A DNA stretch of 64,000 nt from Sphingomonas ginsenosidimutans (lineage in GTDB: Bacteria; Pseudomonadota; Alphaproteobacteria; Sphingomonadales; Sphingomonadaceae), in assembly GCF_002374835.1 (NCBI RefSeq), contig NZ_NWVD01000005.1, positions 1 to 64,000 of the forward strand, given 5' to 3'. Of the stretch, positions 45,424 to 53,492 are shown in pieces. A model generated the notes under the pieces. The model saw only the letters and a program-made list of their open reading frames with translations, did not search any database and was not told the DNA's origin. The position numbers were made by a program, and so were the translations under genes. Position 1 is the stretch's first letter. Every line of letters starts with the position of its first letter.

Positions 45424-48216
45424 TTGCCCTTCGCGGCCAGCCTGATGCTGGGGACCCTGTTCCGGGCGTCTCGGACGGTGCACCTCGGCGTCGCGGGCGC
45501 GGCGACCGCGATCGGATTCGTCGTGCTGCTATCGCTGGCGCCGGCGGTGCTCGCCGGCGATCTGCCCGCGACCAGGGTCGCATGGGTGCCCGCGCTCGGC
45601 CTTGAGCTCTCGCTGTGGCTCGATCCGCTTGCGCTGCTCTTTGCCGGATTGATCCTCGGGATCGGGTTTCTCGTTGTCGTTTATGCCGCCGGCTATCTGA
45701 GCGAGGACGAGCCGACCGGGCGGTTCCTGTCGTTCCTGATGCTGTTCCAGGGGGCGATGGTGGGTATCGCGCTGTCGAACAACGTCGTGCTGATGCTCGT
45801 CTTCTGGGAGCTGACGAGCCTGTCGTCGTTCCTGCTGATCGGTTTCTGGCGGCACACGGCCGAGGCGCGGCAGGGTGCGCGGATGGCGCTGGCGGTAACC
45901 GGCGGCGGCGGACTGGCGCTGATTGCGGGCATGCTGCTGCTGGGGCAGGCGGCGGGGTCGTTCGAACTGGCCACGATCCTCACGCGCGGCGCGATCGTGC
46001 AGGCGTCGCCGCTCTATGCGCCGGCGTTGCTGCTGATCCTGCTCGGCGCCTTCACCAAGTCGGCGCAGTTCCCGTTCCATTTCTGGCTGCCGCACGCGAT
46101 GGCGGCGCCGACGCCGGTCAGCGCGTACCTCCACTCCGCGACGATGGTGAAGGCGGGGGTGTTCCTGCTTGCGCGGCTCTGGCCGGTGCTCGCCGGCACC
46201 GATCTCTGGTTCGCACTGGTCGCGACCACGGGGCTGGTCACGATGATCTTCGGCGCCGCCATCGCGTTGTTCCGCACCGATCTGAAGGCGATCCTGGCCT
46301 ATTCGACGATCAGCCAGCTTGGGTTGATGGTAATGCTGCTCGGCTTCGCGACGCCCGCCGCCGCTGCCGCTGCGGTGTTCCACATCCTCAATCACGCCGC
46401 CTTCAAGGCGGCATTGTTCATGAACGCCGGTATCGTCGATCACGAGACGGGGACTCGCGATATCCGCCGGCTGGGCGGGCTCGCCCGGCTGATGCCGCTC
46501 ACCGCGACGATGGGTGTGCTGGCGGCGGCGGCGATGGCGGGCCTGCCGCCGCTCGGCGGTTTCATCTCTAAGGAGATGATGCTGCACGAGACCGCGCAGA
46601 CCGCCGTTCTAGGCCAGACCTGGCTCGTCCCGCTGCTGGCGACGGTCGGCGCGACGCTGTCGGTCGCCTACTCGCTGCGCTACGCGCTTGGGCTGTACTT
46701 TGGGCCGCAGCGCACGGGCGAGGTCGCGAAGCCGCATGATCCGGGTGCGGCGCTACTGGCGCCGCCGCTACTGCTCGTCGCGCTCGCGCTCGGTTTCGGG
46801 CTGCTGCCGATGCTGATCGCGGGGCCGCTGGTGACCGCGACGACCGCTGCGGTAACCGGCGGCGCGCCGCCGAAGATCGATCTCGCGCTGTGGCACGGCC
46901 TCAACCTGGCGCTCGCGCTGAGCGTCGGTGCCGTCCTGGGGGGAGCATTTCTGCTCGCGCGTCACGCGGCCCTCGCGCATCGGGTCGCGACCGGGCACTG
47001 GGTCGATGCGAAGCGCTTGTTCGATGCCGCGATGGACGCGCTTGTCACCGCGACGCGCCGCGTGACGCTGGCGATTCATGCGCCGTCGCTTCAGCGCTAC
47101 CTGCTGCTGCTGTTCGCCACCGTGGTCGTGCTGGGGCTCGACGGCGCGACGAAGGTCGGCCCGGTACTGACCGGGGGGCGGGCGACCACGCCGGCAAGCC
47201 CGGCGGCGATCGTCGTCTGGGTGCTGCTGCTGGCCGCAACGCTGACGGTCGTCGTCACGCAGCGGCAACGGTTCCTCGCGCTCGTCTTCATCAGCGTCAT
47301 CGGCCTCGCCATCGCGCTTGCCTTCGTCCACTTGTCCGCACCCGATCTCGCGCTGACGCAGATCGCCGTGGAAGTGGTGACGATCCTGCTGCTGCTGCTC
47401 GCGCTGCACCTGCTGCCGAAGCAGCCCGCACGTTTGTCGAGCACGCGCCGCCGCCTGCGGGACGCCGTCCTGGGGCTGGTCGCCGGGGGTGGTGCCTCCG
47501 CGACGGCGTGGGCGATCATGACGCGTGTGCGAGGGGATACCATCTCCACGTTCCACTGGGCGAACAGCTACTCCGGTGGGGGCGGCACGAACGTCGTCAA
47601 CGTCACGCTGGTCGATTTTCGCGCGTTCGACACGATGGGCGAGATCATCGTGCTCGGCATCGCGGGCCTCGCGATCTTCGCGCTGCTCGAGCCCGCGGTG
47701 CGCGGTGCCGCCGGGCAGCGGCTGCGCGCATGGCGCGACACCATGCCGCATTCGCCCGAGCGACACCCGATGATGTTCGTGATGGCGACGCGCCTGCTGC
47801 TGCCGCTGGCGCTGCTTGTCGGCATCTACATCTTCCTGCGAGGGCATAATCAGCCCGGCGGCGGCTTCGTCGCCGCGCTGATCTTCGCGATCGCCATCCT
47901 GCTCCAGTATCTTGCCTCCGGCTACGACTGGACCGACGAGCGGCGGCGCATCGGCGAGCACCCGCTGATCGCGTTCGGCGTGCTGATCGCGGTCGGCACG
48001 GGGCTCGGCTCGCTGGCGTTCGGCGCGCCGTTCCTGTCGAGCAGCTTCGGCTATTTCCACCTGCCCGTCGTCGGCGAGTTCGAGCTGGCGACCGCGATGA
48101 TCTTCGACGTGGCGGTGGCCTGTGTCGTGCTCGGCGCGGTGATGATGGCGCTCGCGCAGCTGAGCCACGTCGCCCAGCGCGCGGCGCGGCAGCCGGATGC
48201 GGAGGGGGAGCGATGA
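45424..48216 (+). CDS. mrpA: Mrp-type Na+/H+ antiporter fused subunit A/B
   Basis: This protein of at least 930 residues fuses MrpA and MrpB. The NuoL-like proton channel fills residues 1-500 (FWELTSLSSFLLIGFW, the Lys in GAFTKSAQFPFHFWLPHAM, and HSATMVKAG). The MrpA C-terminal domain follows, and an MrpB domain with RGHNQPGGGFVAAL fills about the last 150 residues. The frame stays open upstream of the TTG at 45424 but has no usual start near the GGAG at about 45391, so the true start is unclear. It is the first of six overlapping genes encoding a multi-subunit antiporter that expels Na+ or K+ and helps pH control. Confidence 0.9.
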   Translation: MPFAASLMLGTLFRASRTVHLGVAGAATAIGFVVLLSLAPAVLAGDLPATRVAWVPALGLELSLWLDPLALLFAGLILGIGFLVVVYAAGYLSEDEPTGRFLSFLMLFQGAMVGIALSNNVVLMLVFWELTSLSSFLLIGFWRHTAEARQGARMALAVTGGGGLALIAGMLLLGQAAGSFELATILTRGAIVQASPLYAPALLLILLGAFTKSAQFPFHFWLPHAMAAPTPVSAYLHSATMVKAGVFLLARLWPVLAGTDLWFALVATTGLVTMIFGAAIALFRTDLKAILAYSTISQLGLMVMLLGFATPAAAAAAVFHILNHAAFKAALFMNAGIVDHETGTRDIRRLGGLARLMPLTATMGVLAAAAMAGLPPLGGFISKEMMLHETAQTAVLGQTWLVPLLATVGATLSVAYSLRYALGLYFGPQRTGEVAKPHDPGAALLAPPLLLVALALGFGLLPMLIAGPLVTATTAAVTGGAPPKIDLALWHGLNLALALSVGAVLGGAFLLARHAALAHRVATGHWVDAKRLFDAAMDALVTATRRVTLAIHAPSLQRYLLLLFATVVVLGLDGATKVGPVLTGGRATTPASPAAIVVWVLLLAATLTVVVTQRQRFLALVFISVIGLAIALAFVHLSAPDLALTQIAVEVVTILLLLLALHLLPKQPARLSSTRRRLRDAVLGLVAGGGASATAWAIMTRVRGDTISTFHWANSYSGGGGTNVVNVTLVDFRAFDTMGEIIVLGIAGLAIFALLEPAVRGAAGQRLRAWRDTMPHSPERHPMMFVMATRLLLPLALLVGIYIFLRGHNQPGGGFVAALIFAIAILLQYLASGYDWTDERRRIGEHPLIAFGVLIAVGTGLGSLAFGAPFLSSSFGYFHLPVVGEFELATAMIFDVAVACVVLGAVMMALAQLSHVAQRAARQPDAEGER

Positions 48217-48560
48217 GCCTGGAGTTCCTCATCGCCAGCGCGATCGGCGCACTCGTCGCGGGGGGCGTCTACCTGTCGCTGCGCGCCCGAACGTTTCAGG
48301 TCGTGCTGGGGCTGACCCTGCTGTCCTACGCGGTGAACCTGTTCCTGTTCGCGGTCGGGCGGCTGACGGTCGATCGCCCTCCACTCTATGCGAAGGGGGT
48401 GGCCGACTACGCCGATCCGCTGCCGCAGGCGCTGGTGCTCACCGCGATCGTCATCACCTTCGGCATGACCGCGCTCAGCGTCGTGCTCGCGCTGCGCAGC
48501 TTCCTGGAAAGCGGGTCCGACCAGGTCGACGGTATCGCTGACGAGGAGGCGGAATCGTGA
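48213..48560 (+). CDS. mrpC: Mrp antiporter subunit C
   Basis: This 115-residue NuoK-like membrane protein has three helices and the conserved LGLTLLSYAVNLFLFA segment. ATGA overlaps join it to the AB gene before it and the D gene after it. It is required for the antiporter complex together with the other Mrp subunits. Confidence 0.92.
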   Translation: MSLEFLIASAIGALVAGGVYLSLRARTFQVVLGLTLLSYAVNLFLFAVGRLTVDRPPLYAKGVADYADPLPQALVLTAIVITFGMTALSVVLALRSFLESGSDQVDGIADEEAES

Positions 48561-50083
48561 CCGCGTTCGATCACCTGATCGTTGCGCCGATCGTCATTCC
48601 GGCGGTGACCGCCGCCGTGGCGCTGCTGGTGATGCGTCGCCGACGCCGCCTGGGCGCCGCGTTGTCGCTGGCCGGCTGCGTCGCCGGCCTGCTCGCCGCG
48701 GTCGCGCTGCTGGTCACCGCGAGCGACGACGCGATCCGCGTCTACGCGATCGGCGGCTGGCGCGCGCCGTTCGGGATCGTGCTGGTGCTCGACCGGTTGT
48801 CGGCGGCGATGCTGGTGCTCGCGAGCCTTCTCGGCACGATCGTCATGGCGCACGCGGTGATCACGGCGGCGGATCGCAAGGGCTGGCACTTCCACCCGCT
48901 GTTCCAGTTCCAGTTGCTCGGGCTGAACGGCGCGTTCTTGACCGGCGACCTGTTCAACCTGTTCGTGTTCTTCGAGGTGCTGCTGATCGCGTCCTACGGC
49001 CTGATGCTGCACGGCCAGGGCGCGGCGCGGCTGAAGGCTGGCGTCGCCTATGTCGTCGTCAATATCGTCGGATCGGCGATTTTCCTGGTCGCGCTCGGGC
49101 TGCTCTACGGTCTGACCGGCACGCTCAACATGGCCGATATGGGCGTTCGGATCGCGATGCTGCCATCGGGCGACGGCGGGCTGGCGCGAATCGCCGGCCT
49201 GCTGCTGACCGCGGTGTTCGCGCTGAAGGCCGCGCTGGTGCCGCTCCATCTGTGGCTGCCGCGCACCTACGCCGCGACGATGCCGGTCGTCGCCGCGCTG
49301 TTCGCGATCATGACGAAGGTCGGCGTCTATGCGATGATCCGCGTCGTCCCGCTCGTGTTCGGCGCGACAACGGGCGAGGCGGCGTGGGTGCCGTCGCCGT
49401 GGCTTGCGCCCGCCGCGATCGTCACCGCGCTGCTCGGCTTCGGCGGCGTGCTGTCAGGCCGGGGATTGCGCGAGAGCGCGGCGTTCGCGGTGCTGGGGTC
49501 GACCGGATCGTTGCTGCTCGTCCTCGCCGCGTGGACGCCCGCGGCGACCGCGGCGGCGCTGTTCTACCTGATCAACGCGACGCTGGCGGGGGCGGCGCTG
49601 TTCCTGGTCGCCGACGTGGCGATGCGGCGGCGCGGGCAATATGGCGACGCGATCGTGCCGACGCCGCGCTTCGCCGGGCAGGATGCGGTCGGGCTGCTCT
49701 ATCTGGCGACGTGCATAGCGGCGATCGGGCTGCCGCCACTGTCGGGGTTCATCGGCAAGCTGCTGATGTTGCGCGCGACGGTCGATGCGCCGGCACAGCC
49801 CGCGATCTGGGCGACGATCCTCGGGACGACATTGATCGGCGTCGTCGGTTTCGCGCGTTCGGGCAGCGCGATCTTCTGGAAACCGGCCGATGGCGGTGCC
49901 GGGCTGGTGTCTGCCGAGCGATCGCGCGCCGATCTGACGGCACCGGCGGCGGCGCTCGGCGCGATCGTCCTCCTCACCGTTTTCGCTGGACCGGTGTCGG
50001 ACTGGACCGCGGCAACGGCGCGCCAGGTCTTCGCCGCGGATCGCTATGTCGCCGCGGTGCTCTCGTCGGAGGCGGGACGGTGA
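48557..50083 (+). CDS. mrpD: Mrp antiporter subunit D
   Basis: This 508-residue subunit is of the NuoM/NuoN type with about 14 helices. It carries the proton-path glutamate in FNLFVFFEVLLIASYGLM and lysines in FALKAALVPLHLWLPR and IMTKVGVYAMIR. It is the second large proton-translocating subunit. It overlaps subunit E in GTGA. Confidence 0.92.
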   Translation: MTAFDHLIVAPIVIPAVTAAVALLVMRRRRRLGAALSLAGCVAGLLAAVALLVTASDDAIRVYAIGGWRAPFGIVLVLDRLSAAMLVLASLLGTIVMAHAVITAADRKGWHFHPLFQFQLLGLNGAFLTGDLFNLFVFFEVLLIASYGLMLHGQGAARLKAGVAYVVVNIVGSAIFLVALGLLYGLTGTLNMADMGVRIAMLPSGDGGLARIAGLLLTAVFALKAALVPLHLWLPRTYAATMPVVAALFAIMTKVGVYAMIRVVPLVFGATTGEAAWVPSPWLAPAAIVTALLGFGGVLSGRGLRESAAFAVLGSTGSLLLVLAAWTPAATAAALFYLINATLAGAALFLVADVAMRRRGQYGDAIVPTPRFAGQDAVGLLYLATCIAAIGLPPLSGFIGKLLMLRATVDAPAQPAIWATILGTTLIGVVGFARSGSAIFWKPADGGAGLVSAERSRADLTAPAAALGAIVLLTVFAGPVSDWTAATARQVFAADRYVAAVLSSEAGR

Positions 50084-50568
50084 GGGCGCTGCTGCCGCAT
50101 CCCGCGCTGTCGGCGCTGCTGTTCCTCGTCTGGCTGCTGATGGCGAACAGCGTCACGCCGGGCGGTATCGTGCTCGGCGCGGTCTTCGCGATCGTCCTGC
50201 CGCGCTTTACACGTCCGTTCTGGCCGGATCGCCCGCGCGTCCGCTTCAACCGCGCGCTGCTCGGCTATGCGCTCGTCGTGCTGTACGACATCGTCGTCGC
50301 CAACTTCGATGTCGCGCGGCTGATCCTGTTTCGCCGCAACCGCGACCTGCGCGCGCGCTGGCTCGTGGTGCCGATCGCGCTCGACACGCCCGAGGCGATC
50401 ACCGTGCTGGCCGCCACCATCAGCCTGACGCCGGGCACCGTTTCGTCCGACGTGTCGGCGGACGGTCGCTTTCTCCTCGTCCACGCACTCGACGTCGCCG
50501 ATCCGGCGGCGGAGATCGCACGGATCAAGGCGCGCTACGAGGCGCGCCTGTTGCGGATCTTCGCATGA
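50080..50568 (+). CDS. mrpE: Mrp antiporter subunit E
   Basis: This 162-residue protein has two N-terminal helices and a cytoplasmic domain with the family motif ISLTPGTVSSDVS and HALDV. The GTG at 50080 is fixed by the overlap with the D stop, and its own end overlaps subunit F in ATGA. Confidence 0.9.
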   Translation: MRALLPHPALSALLFLVWLLMANSVTPGGIVLGAVFAIVLPRFTRPFWPDRPRVRFNRALLGYALVVLYDIVVANFDVARLILFRRNRDLRARWLVVPIALDTPEAITVLAATISLTPGTVSSDVSADGRFLLVHALDVADPAAEIARIKARYEARLLRIFA

Positions 50569-50834
50569 TCGAGGTGGCGCTCCACATCGCACTGGGCGCC
50601 GTCGCGCTCGCTCTGCTGCTGAACGGCTGGAGGCTGCTGAAGGGCCCGGCGATCGGCGACCGTATCGTCGCGCTCGACACGATGGTGATCAACGCAATCG
50701 CGGTCATCGTGCTGATCGGCATGATCGGCGGCAACGACACCTATTTCGAGGCGGCGCTGCTGCTCGCAATGGTCGGGTTCGTCGGCACGATCGCCTATTG
50801 CAAGTTCATCCTGCGCGGGGACATCGTCGAATGA
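50565..50834 (+). CDS. mrpF: Mrp antiporter subunit F
   Basis: This 89-residue protein has three helices and the family signature GPAIGDRIVALDTM. It overlaps E and G by four bases each. Confidence 0.92.
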   Translation: MIEVALHIALGAVALALLLNGWRLLKGPAIGDRIVALDTMVINAIAVIVLIGMIGGNDTYFEAALLLAMVGFVGTIAYCKFILRGDIVE

Positions 50835-51244
50835 GCAGCGCCATCGATCTCGCGGTGGCGGCCCTGGTGCTGCTCGGCGCCGCCTTCGTGCTGATCGGCA
50901 GCTGGGGGCTCGTTCGACTGCCCTCGACGATGGAAAGGCTGCACGGGCCGACGAAGGCGACGACGCTGGGTCTCGGGGCGCTTCTGGTCGGTTCGGTCGT
51001 CTTCTTCCAGGGGAAGCTGGGCGTGTGGACCGCCCACGAACTGTTGATCTCGGTCTTCCTGTTCATCACCGCGCCCATTTCCGCGAACATGATCGCGAAG
51101 GTCCATCTTCACCGCATGCGGACCGGTGCGCTTGTCGAGCCGGAGAGCATCGCCGGCGAGCCGCCTGCGCCGGCACCGGATGTCGACTGGGCGACGTTCC
51201 AGGCGCCGCGCGACGGCTCGTCGGCGTCGACCGCGGGCAGTTGA
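50831..51244 (+). CDS. mrpG: Mrp antiporter subunit G
   Basis: This 137-residue protein has three helices and the family segments LIGSWGLVRLPSTMERLHGPTKATTLG (split near residues 22-48) and SVFLFITAPISANMIAK. The last 30 residues form a Pro/Ala-rich tail beyond the usual end. It closes the Mrp operon; a gap of 101 bases without a clear terminator separates it from the convergent SulP gene. Confidence 0.9.
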   Translation: MSSAIDLAVAALVLLGAAFVLIGSWGLVRLPSTMERLHGPTKATTLGLGALLVGSVVFFQGKLGVWTAHELLISVFLFITAPISANMIAKVHLHRMRTGALVEPESIAGEPPAPAPDVDWATFQAPRDGSSASTAGS

Positions 51245-51345
51245 GCATTTGGGCGGCGCATTATGCTTCCAGCTTCGTCGCCACAGCGCCGCCCCCCGCA
51301 TGGATATCGCTCGCCCGACGTCCAGGGTGTTGCACCGTCGACAGG

Positions 51346-52842
51346 TCAGTGTGGCGCCAGCCCCATTTCGACGCCGGTCTTGTCGTGGAGGGCGAAGCGA
51401 TCGACGATATCGGCGCTGGCGCGATTGTAGCCGACGACTTCCACCGCGCGTCCATCCCGACGCAGGCGCGCGATGATCCTGTCGAGCGCGCCGACGCCCG
51501 AAATGTCCCAGAAATGCGCGCCGGTGACGTCGATCACGATGTGGCGTGCCTTGTCCTCCGCCTGAAACGCACGGGTGAACCGCGTGACCGAGGCAAAGAA
51601 GATCTCTCCGGCGACGCGATATGTCGCGCAGGTTCCGTCCTCGGTTTCCTCGCGTTCCACCACGAACATCCGCTGGACCTTGCCGGCGAAGAAGATGCCC
51701 GACAGCAGAACGCCGGCGAGCACGCCAAGCGAAAGGTCATGCGTCGCGACAACCACCACGACCGTCGTCAGCATGACGATCGACGACGTCGGCGGATGGC
51801 GGCGCAGGTTGGGGATCGAGTTCCAGCTGAACGTCCCGATCGACACCATGATCATGACGGCGACGAGCGCGGGCATCGGTACGCGGCCGACCAGCGGGCC
51901 GAGCACCGCCAGCAGGAACAGGAGGAACGCGCCCGCGAAGAACGTCGACAGGCGTCCCCGCCCGCCGGAGGTGACGTTGATGACCGACTGCCCGATCATC
52001 GCACATCCGCCCATGCCGCCGAAGAGCGCGGCGACGATGTTGGACCCGCCCTGGCCCGCGCACTCGACGCGCTTGTCGCTGTCGGTGTCGGTCATGTCGT
52101 CGACGATCTGTGCGGTGAGCAGCGATTCCAGCAGGCCGACCGCCGCCATCGTCAGCGAGTAGGGCAGGATGATCCGCAGGGTGTCGAGCGTCAGCGGGAC
52201 ATTCGGCAGAACGAGGTTGGGCAACCCCTCGGGGAGCCTGCCCATGTCGCCGACCGTGTTCACGTCCAGACCCATGCAGATGCTGATCGCGCTGAGGACG
52301 AGGATCGCGACCAGCGGTGACGGTACGGCCGTGGTGATACGCGGCAGGCCGTAGATGATGGCGAGACCGCCTGCGACCATCGCGTAGGTGTCCCAGCCGA
52401 CGCTCGTCAGCTGCGGCAGCTGCGCCATGAAGATCAGGATTGCGAGCGCGTTGACGAAGCCGGTGATGACCGAGCGGGACACGAACTGCATCACCAGGTC
52501 TAGGCGAAGCAGCCCGGCGATGATCTGGATCAGCCCCATCAGGATCGTTGCGGCGAAGAGATACTCGACGCCGTGCTCGCGCACGAGCGGGGTCACGAGC
52601 ACGGCGACTGCCGCGGTCGCCGCGGAGATCATGCCGGGGCGCCCGCCCATCAGCGAGATCGTGATGGCGATCGCCACCGAAGCGTAAAGGCCTAGGCGCG
52701 GGTCGACGCCGGCGATGATCGAGAAGCCGATCGCCTCGGGAATAAGCGCGAGGGCGACGACGATGCCCGCCATGATATCGCGGCGGGCGGCGGTGCCGTC
52801 AGTGAACCACTGGCGGCGATAGGAAGCGAAATCGAATGCCAT
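51346..52842 (-). CDS. SulP-family anion transporter with STAS domain
   Basis: This 498-residue SulP transporter has a membrane domain at about residues 20-390, opening with IVVALALIPEAIGFSIIAGV. A C-terminal STAS domain with VTGAHFWDISGVGALDRI lies at about 430-495. SulP proteins carry sulfate, bicarbonate or other anions with Na+ or H+; with no carbonic anhydrase or sulfate-assimilation gene nearby, the anion cannot be chosen. Being next to a Na+/H+ antiporter would favour a Na+-driven mode. The upstream region has a long structured leader. Confidence 0.9.
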   Translation of the reverse strand: MAFDFASYRRQWFTDGTAARRDIMAGIVVALALIPEAIGFSIIAGVDPRLGLYASVAIAITISLMGGRPGMISAATAAVAVLVTPLVREHGVEYLFAATILMGLIQIIAGLLRLDLVMQFVSRSVITGFVNALAILIFMAQLPQLTSVGWDTYAMVAGGLAIIYGLPRITTAVPSPLVAILVLSAISICMGLDVNTVGDMGRLPEGLPNLVLPNVPLTLDTLRIILPYSLTMAAVGLLESLLTAQIVDDMTDTDSDKRVECAGQGGSNIVAALFGGMGGCAMIGQSVINVTSGGRGRLSTFFAGAFLLFLLAVLGPLVGRVPMPALVAVMIMVSIGTFSWNSIPNLRRHPPTSSIVMLTTVVVVVATHDLSLGVLAGVLLSGIFFAGKVQRMFVVEREETEDGTCATYRVAGEIFFASVTRFTRAFQAEDKARHIVIDVTGAHFWDISGVGALDRIIARLRRDGRAVEVVGYNRASADIVDRFALHDKTGVEMGLAPH

Positions 52843-53180
52843 AAGAAGTCCACATCAGGGCACATGGCGCGGAAGGCGGCGCGGTCGGGTTGCATGTGTG
52901 ATGTTGTCCGGCGGATCGGCGGCCGGCATAGCCACCCGGGTTCGCACCGGGTCCTTGCGATTGGTGCTCGCCTTACGCTAGGAAGAAGTGTCGGCGCAAC
53001 CGGCGACGTGGTGAGGCCGAGGGCGTGGCGGCCGTCCTGACGATGAACGTCTTCCTGCGATTGACCGAAACGCCGTCGCCCGGCGTCGTCGAAGGCTTTC
53101 CGGGGTAGCCGGGACGGCCTCCATACGATCTCCACCTGACGTCGACGGTCACGCAACCCGCTGCTGCGAGGGGCGTCGTC
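52843..53180 (-). promoter_or_regulatory. Gene-free leader of the SulP gene with a strong hairpin
   Basis: No gene is seen on either strand in these 338 bases. In the SulP direction a 6-bp stem ACCCGG / CCGGGT with a 7-base loop lies at 52952-52934. It is followed by CTATGCCGGC and a second possible stem (GCCGGC / GCCGG), about 90-110 bases before the SulP start. Structured leaders of SulP genes are known in alphaproteobacteria (the sul1 motif); I cannot tell whether this is one. Confidence 0.35.
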
Positions 53181-53357
53181 ATGATCGCTGCCCATCCCCT
53201 TCGCCGCGGCGTCGCGCTGTCGCTGCTGCTGCTCGCTCCGCTGGCCGCATGCGTCGCCGAAGCGCCCGCCGCGCCGCCGAGCGCGGCCGACGTGATGACG
53301 ACGCCTGTCGGCCCGGCGCCGGCGACCGCGACTCCGGTACTGACGCGGCAACCCTGA
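53181..53357 (+). CDS. Small predicted lipoprotein
   Basis: This 58-residue product has a positively charged start, a hydrophobic core and lipobox LAAC (Cys24), followed by an Ala/Pro-rich linker with no fold. GAGGGG stands eight bases before the ATG. A second frame beginning at 53249 overlaps its end and closes with LIRLPDDGEMFRFVKRMER before a stop at 53420; that tail looks protein-like, so a frameshift between the two cannot be excluded. No function can be given. Bases 53358-53492 hold no other gene. Confidence 0.55.
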   Translation: MIAAHPLRRGVALSLLLLAPLAACVAEAPAAPPSAADVMTTPVGPAPATATPVLTRQP

Positions 53358-53492
53358 TCCGCCTGCCCGACGACGGGGAAATGTTCCGCTTCGTGAAAAG
53401 GATGGAGCGGCATAAGGGCTGAAGACTTTAGCGTGCTGGACGCGCCATCGCCATCTCCGTCGCGTTACGGCCGGTACCGGCGCGGGCTGCGG

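Noticed and set aside
45529..48168. Long minus-strand frames opposite the mrpA gene
   Set aside because: Composition (Arg, Gln, His, Glu) is that of antisense to membrane-protein genes; no start signals.
53249..53422. Separate small gene starting at ATG 53249
   Set aside because: The first half is low-complexity Arg/Ala sequence overlapping the lipoprotein gene and there is no ribosome site; kept only as a possible frameshift.
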